64,000 bases of DNA from Seiridium cupressi (taxonomy: Eukaryota; Ascomycota; Sordariomycetes; Amphisphaeriales; Sporocadaceae), in contig JARVKI010000017.1 of NCBI GenBank assembly GCA_036674765.1, positions 372,001 through 436,000 on the forward strand. The letters run 5' to 3'. The notes beneath the pieces were generated by a model. The model searched no databases and was not told the DNA's origin. It was given only the letters and a program-made list of their open reading frames with translations. Of this stretch, positions 35,365-47,899 are shown piece after piece (position 1 is the first letter of the stretch; each line of letters begins with the position of its first letter). The translations under genes and the position numbers were made by a program.

Positions 35365-37839
35365 ATGCCACAGCCGCGACGGAACAACGATGTCTTTCGC
35401 ACGATACGCCCGGCAGTCCTAGGTCTGGGGAGGGTCCTCGCGCTGGGCTACTCGACTGTGACGGCTGCTCCGACTTCGACGATTCGCACCCAAGACCTGC
35501 ACGATGAGGAGCCCGAGGCCGAAGGCAGCGCCCTCTGGGTACTCTATATAATATCCATGGTGCTGGTCCTGCTGGGTGGTGCATTTGCCGGCTTGACCAT
35601 TGCCCTGATGGGCCAGGACAGCATTTACCTTCAAGTTATCTCGCAGGATCGCGAAGAGCCACAGCGTAAGAACGCTAGGCGCGTTTACGATCTGCTCCAG
35701 AAGGGAAAACATTGGGTACTGGTCACACTCCTACTGTCCAACGTCATTGTCAACGAAACACTTCCTGTTGTGCTGGACCGATGCTTCGGCGGTGGTGTGG
35801 CAGCCGTCGTCGGAAGTACGGTTTTGATTGGTATGTGCTATTCCCAGCGAAGTCCTCCACTCGGGCCCAAACTCGTCTAGGAATGAGGTCCCATGATTGG
35901 AGCTGCTTGCTGACAAAACGCTCGAATCAGTCATCTTCGGTGAAGTCCTTCCTCAATCCATCTGTGTCCGTTACGGTCTTCAAATCGGCGGCTACATGTC
36001 AAAGCCTGTACTCGTCCTTATGTGGGCTAGTGAGTAGCATCTTTCACACAAACTCTCTTCAGTTCTCATTTCGCGTCTATAAGATTCTCCCTGCCCGGTT
36101 TAGACTCTCAAATATCACCACCTCTGCTATTGCGACTCCTATAGACTGGTTGCTAACGTGAATACCCTAGTGTTTCCCGTGGCGTGGCCCACAGCCAAAC
36201 TCCTGGACTGGCTTTTGGGCGAAGACCACGGCACAGTATACAAAAAGAGTGGGCTCAAAACCTTGGTTACCCTTCACCAGTCACTGGGCGAAGCCAACGA
36301 GAGGCTGAATGAAGACGAAGTCACTATAATAAGTGCCGTCTTGGACCTCAAGAGGAAGCCCGTTGAAGATGTCATGACGCCCATGGAAGACGTTTTGATT
36401 CTGTCAGAAGACACTGTTCTGGACGAAGAGATTACCGCTCTCGTCTCAGAGGCAGGGTTCTCCAGGATACCCATTTACAAGACGGGTAACAAGAGAGATT
36501 TTGTTGGCATGCTGCTTGTCAAGATGCTCATCACCTACGATCCTGAAGACGCCAAGCGGGTTAGGGACTTTGCTTTGGCGGCTTTGCCTGAGACTCGTCC
36601 GGAAACCAGCTGTCTGGACATACTCAATTTCTTCCAGGAGGGCAAATCGCATATGGTCATGATTTCCGAATATCCCGGGGAATCTCACGGCGCTCTCGGT
36701 GTCGTGACACTTGAGGATGTCATTGAAGAACTCATTGGGGAGTAAGTTCTACATCCTTGAAACAAACCTCACCCGAGCATTGCTAACTTGGATATAGGGA
36801 AATCATTGACGAATCCGATGTTTACGTGGATGTCCACAAGGCAATTCGTCGCAGCCACCCTGCACCAAAGGCTCGTGTCCAGCGCAAGGATGTCATGGTC
36901 AAAGATGCTGCAGTCAAGGACGGAAAACTGATTGATGTGGACGAGGAAGACGACGAAGGGCAGCGACTGCGTCTAAGCCGCACTGCTTCTGCCACAGGCA
37001 GGACTGCCTCCCCGTCAATATTGTCTAGCAGCCCCAGGACTACGCTGTTGATGCGGAGAAGCTCAACCGGTCAAGATGGAAAACTGGTCCGCACCACTGT
37101 TCCAGTCAAGGCCAACTACGAGCAGATGAGGGGCCATCTGAAGCACCTTGGTCCATCTAATCCAGCGTCGAATCCCAAGAGCACAAAGGTGTCGACTGTC
37201 AAGATCAAACCCGGAGGTGGAAACCAGACACGATCGGGATCAGTAGCGACGGACAACCTAGAGCCGTTGTCTGATGCTAACGGCGTCAATGAACGTACTA
37301 GTCTACTCCAGCCGCCTGCAAATGGCAACGGAGCCAGTCCAAGTCCTCTCCAGAATTATACCACGCCATCACAATATCCTGCACCCACAGAGGCGGAGAC
37401 ACCAAAGCTTTTGATCACCCCGGATGCAGATGGGCAAGACAAGGAGACTTCTGCTCAACTCACGGCCGTGGATAGCAACACCTCATTGGCAGGGTCATCC
37501 AAGAGCATTGTATCGTCTCCCAATGGCAACGGCATGTCGGCTGTCGAGCGTCAGCGTGCCAAGAGGGGCTATGTGCGCAGCGGCAGCATTACCGAAATCG
37601 AAGTGAACACAGATGGTGTTCGCAAGTTCGTCCTCGAGGCTACTAGTTCTGGTGACGATGAGAGTGGCAGCAATAAAGCCAGTCCTACTTCCCTATCGCA
37701 GCCATTGGATGATGTCCAAGAAGAAAGCAAGTCCGACGATGCTGATAGTCCAGAGGACACGGAACAAAATGCCAGTGGGTCAAGTCAAGGCCAGTCCAAG
37801 AAGAAGAACCGTCGGAAGAAGAGAAAAGGTGGCAAATAA
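35365..37839 (+). CDS. MAM3: CNNM/Mam3-type membrane protein (DUF21 + CBS pair)
   Basis: Member of the CorC/CNNM family; the yeast homologue Mam3 is a vacuolar protein linked to metal (Mn/Mg) homeostasis and mitochondrial morphology. Model: join(35365..35830, 35931..36029, 36171..36741, 36798..37839), 725 residues, close to yeast Mam3. The N-terminus is a likely signal segment followed by a first membrane helix ([20 protein letters not shown]). Other DUF21 hallmarks are [14 protein letters not shown] and [20 protein letters not shown] pair begins near [11 protein letters not shown] and ends [14 protein letters not shown]. The C-terminal ~340 residues are Ser/Gly/Asn-rich, phospho-tail-like, ending in a basic [13 protein letters not shown]. 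The start is the ATG at 35365 (MPQPRRNND). It sits 6-10 kb from a ZIP and a CDF transporter, which fits a metal theme but may be chance. Confidence 0.92.
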
Positions 37840-38387
37840 GGGCTTCAGATTCAGTCATGGCGTTCAACTTCAACCCCTCTGATGGGTTAGTGTATAATTA
37901 AAATTAACAGCATGTAACAGCAAGTACATCAAGAGAACGGAAAACGAACGGAAAAGCGTTTCTGTAGCTATCTGGGAGGAAGTAATACACACATCTTTAC
38001 ACTGGCACACTGTCTTCGATTTAGTGAATTTGCGGTCTAGCTCTGAAGATTCACTGAACGGAAAGCCTCTTTAGCAAAACGAAAACGAATGCGGTTAAAT
38101 ATCAATTAGCTTAGAATTTGAACTCATTGAATGTCGCATCAAATCATCGACTGCTAATACGCCCCTAATTTAAAAATACAACGAAATCCTTTCACTGTGG
38201 TGGTTAGCTCTTGTCCCTGGCCATGAGACAGCACCAGGACTCACATCCTACGCATATGAAGAGACATAATGCCCCATGTCCACTCAGCTTTGGCTTGAGT
38301 CGGCCCTTCACAGCACGACATATTCACCCGAGAAAAAAAGAAAAGCAAATTGACGAATCCTGGCCGTTAGGTTTTGGAGAGGCTGCT
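37840..38387. other. Convergent intergenic region
   Basis: 3' flanks of the convergent CNNM and dioxygenase genes. AT-rich; no gene seen. Confidence 0.4.
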
Positions 38388-39474
38388 TTAGAAAATTTTA
38401 CCCTTGTAGTCCTTCGGAGCAAGGATAACGTTGTAGTCGAGCTCCAGCGTGGCCTTGTCATCCCCTTTTAGAGACTTGAAGTCGACCACCAGGTCGTCCT
38501 TGACGGCGAACACCGTGTCGGTTTCGAGCCACTGGTCATCCTTCGGGTACAGCTGCGTAGTGCATCCCTTGTAGTCTGGATGCGTGACCTGAGTATTGTT
38601 TTCGACTTAATTTGACTTGTTGATTCGGGTTTACTTCTGGGAATGAGGAAAAAGGAAAGAAAGAAAAACATGAAACATACCACGATGTGAATATGTGCCG
38701 GACGCATAGGGTGTCTGTCCATCATCTGCAGGAGTTGCCATGAGGGGCCGTCCCGGGGCAGTGAGTAGGCCGTCGGGTGGTGGCAGTAGAACCAGTACTT
38801 GCCCTGCTCATCGGCCCTGAATTTGCCGCGCAGGTTGTTGGGCTCCTGGTTCTCCGGGTCCTGGAAGTCGTACTTGCCGTTGGCCGAGGCCTGCCAGACG
38901 TCGAAGACGGCGTTGGGGATCGGCTTGCCTGTCACGAGGTCGCTGATCACACCGTGCATCAGGGTCACCTGGCCTTCGGGGTTCGGGTTCTGGATAATGC
39001 TCTCGCCGTTCTCGCGGAATGGGGCGTTGGGCGACCAGAAGGGCCCCAGGATGGCAGAGGACGTGGGCTTCACATCGCCCTCGGCGGTGAGCTTGTGTGC
39101 CATGTCATCGACTAGTCTATAACGGCTGCATCAATATGCGGTTTAGTATATATAGTTGAGCACGGGGCGGCATACGATTCCAGACCCAAAATATCCGACA
39201 CCCTACGAGCTTCGTTTCTAGTCCTCCTAGATTTCTCATAGACGGCACCAGTAGCGTTGATGAAGGCGACACCGGTCATCTATTCGTCAACGGTCAATTC
39301 GACCTCGCGGGAGAAATCATGGATATGCTTGATCAGCGCGCCGAGGACCTGTCTGTTTCTTGGCATAGTTTTGGGACCCATTGTGTCTAAGACACGTTGC
39401 GTGAAGGCAGGGTCAAATCTAGAAGATCTGGGTGCCTTGGCGGCGTTGGAGATTCCGGTAGTTTCAGGAGCCAT
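38388..39474 (-). CDS. Intradiol ring-cleavage dioxygenase (catechol/hydroxyquinol 1,2-dioxygenase type), with in-frame TAG
   Basis: Non-heme Fe(III) enzyme that opens the ring of catechol or hydroxyquinol between the hydroxyls. Model: complement(38388..38588, 38681..39116, 39176..39474), 312 codons including stop, introns of 92 and 59 bp. The iron ligands are present: Tyr in NGKYDFQDP, Tyr in [11 protein letters not shown], His/His in [14 protein letters not shown]. Codon 65 is TAG (39280-39282), where relatives have Trp in VDEWM. The frame before and after is otherwise open and family-like ([13 protein letters not shown], then [14 protein letters not shown]). An ATG directly follows the TAG, so a 246-residue protein lacking the N-terminal helical (dimerisation) domain could be made. 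It may be a pseudogene, a truncated enzyme or a sequencing error. Confidence 0.85.
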
Positions 39475-40749
39475 CTTAACGGTGTTTTTGGTGTTTTGAT
39501 GTTTTAGAGTATAGAACTATTTGGGTCACGTTCACACAATTGACTTCATAGATGGACTGTGTTAGGCGCTAGATATTGGAAACGACGTTGAATGTTGTCA
39601 GAGTCTGTCGGTACGAAAACTTAGAACATGAGGCAGTATTCGCTTGCGTATATATCTGGGACTGACCGTGATGGCTTCTGAGGCAAGACTCCATCACGGT
39701 GTTAGCAGTTATTTTAGATCAGTTGACCATGGAAGGCCGGGAGCGCGTGACTTCCTCGAGAGGTTGATGATAGGAAAGCCGCCCCTATGCATACCCTACA
39801 TACCTATATCCTAGGATTGGGAGGAGGGTATTGGAGGCGGGGGAGGATAAATAGTAAACTAGAGTGCCCTATACTCATGTATTGCCACTGATGCTTCCCC
39901 CAATTCATAATATCTGCTTTTTTCAATGGACGAATAATCGCAGGGCACGAGCGCGTACTATACTGGGATGGTAAAATCAAGTACCGCCTCGGTTCAACCG
40001 GACAACTAACTATACTCACAATCGCGCAGCCACAACCAATACTATAGCAGTGGTACATTGTATAACTGACGAGATAACCATCTGTGGCAGTGCTTCTCGT
40101 TCAAATCCTGGAACTGACCGGCTCGCCTTCTTTTATACCATACATACCCTTCCAAGGGTCCTTCTATGATAAGATAGCACTCACCCAGGCGCTACATGTA
40201 GCTCGAGGGGGAGAAGCACTTAGCCGGCAGTGAAGGGTGGCACATCGAGATTGAGCACCGAGCCGTGCGATTTACCGCGCTGCAAGCCGAAGGTCATAGC
40301 TCGAAATCGACAAGCTCCATCCGCTGCAGAATGTTCTTCCCCTGTCATAGTTCCGCGATGGGGGACAGGAGGGAGGGGTAAGCGACTCCACCTTAGCACC
40401 GAGAATCGTCGTGTAAGTGGCTGATATTGAGAAGCATGCTGGAGATGGCGGAACCGATGTGGGGATGACGAAAGTCGATGCCTCAGTCTCAAGAGGAATT
40501 ATTCGAGTCAATTGGAGAAGCCGATCGGACGAATCTGGGGCTGGCCAATCGAAGTCTCTCGGGAGCTCTGGGTCAACTTTGCGCCGCACTGTTGAGATTG
40601 AAGAGGGCATCGTGACAATTGTCACTTGACAGACAAACGAAGCTTGTGTCTACTCGTCGTGATTGAGGTTGGTCTGGATGTTGAGGATAATCACTCCTTT
40701 CAAACAATTGAGACCCCTGAAACGTTGTCACCGTCCAAGAATTGCAAGG
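39475..40749. promoter_or_regulatory. Shared upstream region of divergent dioxygenase and cyclase genes
   Basis: A 1.27-kb region between the two divergently transcribed aromatic-catabolism genes, so a likely bidirectional promoter. Short frames on both strands lack domains. No specific binding site could be assigned by eye. Confidence 0.4.
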
Positions 40750-41984
40750 ATGCCGATTCATCACTTAATGTGTGGCACATGGACTCCTCCAGGGGCCATA
40801 TTCACCGTCGCCTTCGATGATGAGAAGTTGACATGTGAGTTGGTGAAGCGAACCGAGATTCCCAAGGATGAGCCTATCTCGTGGATGACCTTCAGCGTAA
40901 GTCATGAGGCCAGTCCACCCAAGCCCATGGTGTAGTCTAATGGCTTGCTTCAGCATGACAAGAAGAATCTTTATGGCGCGGCCATGAAGAAGTGGTCCAG
41001 CTTTTCCGTCAAGAGCCCAACAGAAATTATACACGAAGCCTCACATCCCATGCTCCACGACCGTACGTCTCTCTGAATCTGGCTATATCTTCTCATGTCC
41101 ATAGTCTCCTGTAACATAGCCTTGAGAGCTGACTCTTCTCCTCTCGCACAGCTCAGGCTTCATCAGCCGACACCAACACCCGAGCTATCTTCCTCCTCGC
41201 CGCAAAACAGGAGCCCTACGCTGTGTACTGCAACCCATTTTACAAACATGCAGGCCATGGATCTGTCTTCAACGTTTCGTCTACCGGCAAGCTCGAGGAC
41301 AATGTACAGAACTACGAGTACCAGCCCGATACGGGGATTCACGGCATGGTCTTCGACCCGACCGAGACGTACTTGTACTCGGCAGACTTGAAGGCGAACA
41401 AGCTTTGGGTGCACAAGAAGGAACCCTCGTCGGGCCAAGTAAGTCTCGTGGGATCTGTCGACGCGCCTGACCCACGTGATCACCCGCGCTGGGTGGCCAT
41501 GCACCCGACGGGCAACTACCTCTACGCTCTGATGGAGGCCGGCAACCGATTGTGCGAATACGTGATTGACCCGGCGACGCACTTGCCCGTATACACGCAC
41601 CACTCATATCCTCTGATCCCGCCCGGCATTCCCGACCAGTGGACCATGTACCGCTCGGATGTCTGCACCCTCACAAAATCCGGCAAATACCTGTTCGCGA
41701 CGGCGCGGGCCAACAGCTTCGACTTACAGGGCTACATCGCGGCCTTCCGGCTGCGCGACTGCGGCTCCATTGAGGAGCAGATCTGCCTCAACCCCACGCC
41801 GACCAGTGGTGGGCATAGCAACGCCGTATCGCCTTGCGACTGGAGTGACGAGTGGATCGCCATTACGGATGACCAGGAGGGCTGGCTGGAGATATACCGG
41901 TGGCGGGACGAGTTCTTGGGTCGGGTGGCACGGGTCAGAATACCGGAGCCTGGATTCGGCATGAATGCCATCTGGTACGACTAA
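40750..41984 (+). CDS. Carboxy-cis,cis-muconate cyclase (fungal CMLE, beta-propeller)
   Basis: Lactonising enzyme of the fungal 3-oxoadipate (beta-ketoadipate) pathway, acting after ring cleavage. Model: join(40750..40896, 40954..41062, 41152..41984), introns of 57 and 89 bp, 362 residues, matching the ~366 of the Neurospora enzyme. It is a seven-bladed propeller protein of the lactonase family, unrelated to bacterial CMLE. Recognisable blocks are HHLMCGTWTPPGAIFTV, VYCNPFYKHAGHGSVFNV, IHGMVFDPTETYLYSAD and HPRWVAMHPTGNYLYALME. The start ATG at 40750 gives MPIHHLMCG, as in homologues. It is divergent from the intradiol dioxygenase, which supports joint regulation in aromatic breakdown. The true substrate (carboxymuconate, muconate or a hydroxyquinol product) is not certain. 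Confidence 0.92.
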
Positions 41985-44184
41985 GTGATGTGCTTTCGAA
42001 GTCAGTTACAGACAAACTCAGCAGCCCTGATAGCAATTGCAATCGATGCACAGAAGTAAGGCTAAGGTGGTTAATGTGGCTCTACACACAACGTACGGGT
42101 GTCCTGTGCATATGAGCTGTTGAGGATGAATGAGAGGAAGGTCTCCTCAACTCGTTCGACGTCTTCGAGACGCCGAAGTCAAGGTGTCACAGTCAAGGGT
42201 ACAATCCACAGCAAGAGTCATGGCACCAGAACGTCTTGGAAGACACGATCACCTGAAGAAAACTCGTCAGCGAAGAAGCCATAAGCAGCCACATAGCAAC
42301 TAACATTCCTTTTTTTTTTTTTTTTTAACTAACATTAAATTAAAATTTTTTTTTTTTCAATCGCTTGACGTGACGAGCTTTTCTTCTTCTTCTTTTATTT
42401 CTTGAATATGGATTTCAATTAACATCGGATGGACTTCTCGGTCAACGACCAGAGTCATCTTATCCCAAAGTTGCGTGTAACACGTATCTGTGTTCCGAGG
42501 ATCTACTTAAGACTATCCCAAGATAAATCCGCAATTCCATCAAGAATGTGTAAACTTAACATTAATACACGTAGCAAAGCCCCTGCGAAGCTCTACGGAT
42601 TTCCACACACCAACTTCAAGTGCCGTCTGATACCCTCAGGTGAGACCACCAATCGGAAATTTTATGTGTAATGTCTCGACCCGGGCGTAAGCATGTGGTG
42701 CGGTCGACTGCGGCATGGAAATTGCAGAGAAGAAAGAGAAGAAAATCTCTGAGACGAATCATGTTTCCTCAAGTCCGGAAAAGTATGGGACGAAACACAC
42801 GCCAAGAACGGCGGCGGCATTCCAGGATTATGCGTCGCGTCGATCACGCCCGGACCGTGCCGGGGACATTTTGGAGAGAGACAGAGAACGTCGATCTTAC
42901 CGCAAGGCTGACAAGAAACAACGGAACATGTGAATTGCATTGGTGTAGTATTGTCTAGGTCTCTTTGTTCTTATGCATACCCAGGGATGGCACGATCTTA
43001 CGTCGGCAGTGGGATGTGGGGGCTGGGGAACGCTTCGACAGCATCTTCGAACAGTCAACTAATGAGTAGATGATCACTGTGTCTGTGCTACAGTGGTTCG
43101 TGCAGTTCTCGAGGCCGTCTAAGTGCCCGGGCACTTATCGCGAAGCTCGTTCCGCCTCACTAGCACTAGTAAGACAATGCGTGTTGGCTCGAGCATTACA
43201 ATGTTATTGTCTGACGGCTCCAACCAAGCGGTTGTGTCCTTGGATGGCCCGGGCTCCCGACCCAGGTTGACTTTCTCTATGGCCGCTCAAATCCACGCTA
43301 GAATAGGCATTGAATAGCAGTTCGGATCTATCTGTGCCCTGTGTTGTTTCTGGGGCCATCCTTAGCAGATCGCCAGCGGCGTACGCGGATCTTTGAGTCT
43401 TTGTTTCTTGGCAATGCATCAAGTTGGACCTGATATTCTTCAACTTTAGTGGATTCCCAAGGTTGTATTACTCTCACGTGCCAAAGCAATTAGCATGGTA
43501 ATAATGTACTTACTGGATGTGATGTTCCTTTTCCCTTTTTGGGCAATGATCCCTGTATGCGGGCCAATGTATAATCCATGCTAAGATGCAACAATAGTAT
43601 ACATATATCGTTTTATTTATTTATTTGTTTACACCTATGGTTTGTGGATCGAAATTTTCATTTATTGTGAAAGAGGCAATTTGAGATATTGCGATTGCTA
43701 GGTTGGTAGCGCCCCCCTTGTGCATCATTGCTGTTCTATCCATGACCTGTGCAAAATGACTATCTGGATTCCGGCCTGCGTAACACAAGGGAAGCATAGG
43801 CTCCGAAACATCTTGTGGGTAGACTAAACGCTTGCATTAAGAATACTGATTCTGTAAAGGCTGTAATTTCTTGGGGATTGGATGCCTCGGAAAGAGCCTA
43901 CGTCAAAGTCTTTGTAGGCCCAGACAACACAGTAAAGGTAGGGATAGCGGTGGCACGCATACTTGTACAACTTGGGATTCCTGTGTTGAGTCGTGAGAAT
44001 GTATGACTCCCTCATTGGAATCTCAGTAACAGGTAAAGTGGATGGCATTAACCCCAGTACTTTGTCAGCCGATTCTAGATGAGACAGAGCTTGCAGTATT
44101 TTCGTCTCTCGTACAAGCAGTGTATACGAATATTCTAAGCCGTGTATGATTTATCTCATTGGATTTCTCCGTCGACATATCAGG
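41985..44184. other. Intergenic region of 2.2 kb
   Basis: 3' flanks of the cyclase and ZIP genes. T/A homopolymer tracts near 42308-42360. An Arg-rich frame at 42671-42958 has no domain and is discounted. No gene seen. Confidence 0.4.
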
Positions 44185-45695
44185 TTAGGCAAATGCACCA
44201 ACAATGGACATGCCAGCAGCTATTTCGAGTTAGCGTCGCACGGAAGATGTCATAAAAGTTACCACATACCTCCAGTCAAGACCCAGCAGAAGGCAGTGAT
44301 CTTATCCTTCTTAGTCAACGAGTGTTGCGCCTCTTCTGAGAGGAAATCCTCAGCCAGCAGATCAACAGTGGCGGCGTATATCAGGAGCCCGGACGAACTA
44401 GAGGAGTTAGCACTGCTGCGTCTTACGTGGAGTTGGGGATGTGTAGCTTACATGGCATTGAAAACGCCCACTATAATCAGACCAAACGCGCTGTTGGGAT
44501 CGTAGCTGTTTCTGGCAATGAGACCGATGGCTTGACCAAACGGTGCAGTAGTTCCGAAGGCAACGACCAGTATCCAGGGCTTCCAGCTACCCTTGGGATA
44601 AGGCACAGCAGCGATACGCGAGCCAAGACCGAGACCCTCGAACATCTGGTGGAACAGGATGGCGACCAGAAGAATGACGAAGCCTTCGATGGTGATCGAG
44701 ACAGTCATGCCGACGAATACGGAGTGGAACAAGATACCACCTTCGAGCAGAGTGATATTCATTGACATCTTTTTGTATACCATAGGATCAACATCCTGGC
44801 TTTCGACGTCGAACATGGGCGTGGTAGCCACCACAGTCTCTTGCTTGGGTGCTGGAAGTCCAGAAGACTTGATCATAGACATCATCTCGAGGCGTTGGCG
44901 GACGTACTGTTCGTAGAAGACGACGAACCATGGGGGCATCTCCGAAGATGGGTCCATCTGATCCCTGTCCTCGAAAGAGTTGTCGTTCCGTGTTCTAGAG
45001 GCTTGGTAATCCATGTCTCTAGCCATCTTCTTCTCAAAGTCAACAGTATCGAACGATCCAACACTATTGCGCGCGGATCGAGGTGGACGTGGAGGCGCGC
45101 CGGGCTGTCCCGGCTTCATCCCAGCCATTTTGGCCATCTGGTCCGCAGTCATGCTGACCTCGAAGCCTTTGGCTCCTCCATGCGAATGACCACCCATCTT
45201 CTCGTTTAGATACAGCTCGACCACGAACAACGCGAACAGAGATGCCATCATGATTGCACCGGGCATTGGAGGATAGTTGGTTGTGAATAGATCCGGAAGA
45301 CATGGGTCCGTCAGACTGCCGAAAGCAGTGGGAAGCAACTACAGGTGATGAAATTAGTAACGGCATTTTCAATTTGCCTGTGAATATTGATAGGGGTTGA
45401 CATACGTGGACGAAGGCCGTCGCAATCAGGACGCCCGTTCCGAAATGCTTGCATGCAAAGAAGACCTTCTCCGGCACCTTGAGCCAGGTGATCTTCTTAG
45501 CAGCCACGGGAAAGCCAGCTCCAAAGATCGAGGCTCCCATCACCAGGACTTGTGGAATGTCAGCGCCTTTGTATATCGTAATACACGGAGATGATAATAC
45601 GAACATAGACCAACGGCGTGAAGGGCAACGTCGTACTCTCCTTCCTCCTTGCCGCCGCCGCACAGCGGCTTGACCATTTCCATTTGCTCAGCCAT
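44185..45695 (-). CDS. ZIP-family zinc/iron transporter
   Basis: Membrane importer moving Zn2+ or Fe2+ toward the cytoplasm. Model: complement(44185..44219, 44270..44397, 44452..45338, 45406..45566, 45611..45695), five exons, 431 residues. ZIP hallmarks are FVHLLPTAFGSLTDPC (split by the 67-bp intron at 45339-45405), ILFHSVFVGMTVSI (metal-binding His in helix IV) and LFHQMFEGLGLGSRIA (helix V). The large cytosolic loop between helices III and IV contains GHSHGG and Pro/Arg/Ser-rich sequence. The C-terminus ends GMSIVGAFA. The first intron (44 bp, donor GTCTAT) is the least certain; a GTTCGT donor 6 bases further would change two residues. The N-terminus (MAEQMEMVKPLCGGG) has a Cys. It shares its 2.2-kb upstream region with a CDF exporter. 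Confidence 0.9.
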
Positions 45696-47899
45696 GTTGA
45701 TAATTAAACAGTAATAAGGGTTTGAGAACAGGCAAAAGAAGAAGCAAAACTGAGAAGACCAGCCAATCTAGCAAAATAAGGATCGAACCGTCAAAGCCGA
45801 ATCGGAGAAATTGACGTCAGGACCAAATGAAAGGTAGGTTTAGTCGCCCTGCGACTTTCCTTGAATCAAAGAATGGACGAAAGACTCCAGGGATTCTCAG
45901 ACGACAGAAAGAAAACCGTAGAAAGGGAAAGTTAATGATGGAGTCCCCCACGCTGTGGCAATGCAATATGTCTGTGGTTGAACACGGGAGATACCAAGAC
46001 TATGGGGATTTCTTGGAAGAATCGATGGCTTTAATAGTAGCATTGAACGCAAAGGTCACCCCTAGAAGCCCATCATCGAGTATCCTTGCTTCGCGGCCAT
46101 GGGTAGCCTCACGGTGACTGCCAACTGAGTGGTAGAGACAGTCGCCAAGGCTACATACCTGTTTGAGGTACGGAAAGAAACAACGAACTTCTCGTGGAGC
46201 TTGTTTTATTTTTGCTAAGTATTCCTAATAGCAGGCGGGTCAACAACGTTCAGATGGTTTCGCACTGCCGTGTAGGTATTGTAGATCAGTGCCGCTCACG
46301 AAGACGTCCGCGCCCAAATCATCAGATAATCGTGACGAGGCTCGTGGGAGCATAATACGTGTCTTGTTTGAGCAGGTTGATCTGACCGACTTGGCATAAT
46401 CGAGGCTTGCAAAAAGCCAAAATCGAGCAAGCTGTGCCGATATTCCTCGTTGTTGTAATGCCGGGCTAGCATAGCGCATGTTTGGACTTGGACTTGGAGC
46501 ATGGCTGCTGTTATCGTGTTAACATCAGGTTCCCACGGAACAGTGGCAAATGAGCAGCTATGAAATTAACCATAATGTTTGCATAACCCAAGGTTTTCCA
46601 AATGTTTATATCTCTGTCATAGGCTCAGCACTTCAGATCAAGCTCATGTTATGTACGAACTTAGGCGTCAGACCCGGGTTCACGTCCAGACTTAGGATGC
46701 ATGAGGTTGCATCTGTCCAAATGCACTGCCGTCTAGCCGCCACTACCACAAGGTTGGAGGTACACTATGGGCTGAGTTGTCATGACGTATTCATTCAGCC
46801 TCGTCGGAGCTTTTCACAAGCCCTTTTGCGGGGTGCATGGATGGCTGCAACCTTGTATGCCCCACGCCGCATTGGTTTCTTCTGCCCTACGCATAAGGCG
46901 CTGAGATGTATAAACATGGCCCACGTTGCTGCAACGGCTCCTGTGCCACCACTGGACCATGTCAAAGCTCGTCTCGCCCTAACAGATGGGCATCGCCGCT
47001 ACGGGCTGAGTGCTCGATTTGAAGCTTAATGTGTATGGGCCCGCTCTGCAAGCGCGAATCGTGTTTGTCTGCAGGAGAAGGCTGAACTGATGGTTGTGGA
47101 TTAGGGCCGACTGAAGTGATGCCGATTCACGTGAATCGGAAAGAATTTGAAACCTGGCCCGACTTGGCGTGTCTCTCAAAGTCTGGAGAAACAAAGCGTG
47201 AGGGGTCTTGTCGCGACACAGCAAGCTACAAGCACCCACAAGCCTGAAGCTTAAATTCTCTGGTTCACAGAACATGAGGCTTGAGCGGCCGGTCCAGTGA
47301 GGCACGGAGGTCTGCCGGGGACACTGGTGCTGGACTCGACCAATCGGGATCTTTTCAATGCGCAACAACGGAAACAATCACGGATTATCTGCCGACTTGG
47401 CGCGTCGGACCCATGTATACAGTCTTGGCGACTTCGTAGTTATAGTGTCTGTGCACCTTGACTGAAGACCCCCGACTTTGCTAGTCTGAGATGACGATCG
47501 CTGCTACGAGGCCAGGCCTCAATGCTGGGGTCTCGCACTCCCTTTGGCATCTGCCAAGAGCATCTAACCTCCTGCTCTGCATCATATACAGACAAAGGGC
47601 TAGAGAAGCTGCAATAAGTCGCAGGGGAAGGGATTATCAGACCTTTTGGAGCATACGTCGAACAGATCTGAATTCGCCAAGGGGGTTATCAAGCGCTTAC
47701 TCTTGCTACTGACGAAAGCTCGACTGGGCTGTCAACTGTACTATGGTTTTGTCATTATGAAAACTCTTGTAGCTCGCATGAGGTAACCGTCGCTCATCAT
47801 ATAATATTGTAAATACTCCCCATCATCCGTCCAAACATTACCCATAATCATCAACCAATTCTTGTGTCGTGTCATCTACCAGGGTATCCTAAGTACAAC
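45696..47899. promoter_or_regulatory. Shared upstream region of divergent ZIP and CDF genes
   Basis: A 2.2-kb region between two divergent metal transporters. Frames at 46550-47029 (plus) and 46979-47377 (minus) have no domains. No metal-response site could be assigned by eye. Confidence 0.35.

Noticed and set aside
40108..40125. GTTCAAATCC, a tRNA B-box-like motif
   Set aside because: No A-box or acceptor stem nearby.
42671..42958. Arg/Lys-rich 95-codon frame
   Set aside because: Biased composition only; no domain or transcript signal, and a competing frame overlaps it.
46550..47029. 159-codon plus-strand frame in the ZIP/CDF upstream region
   Set aside because: No recognisable motif, overlapping frames on both strands, and it lies within a probable promoter region.
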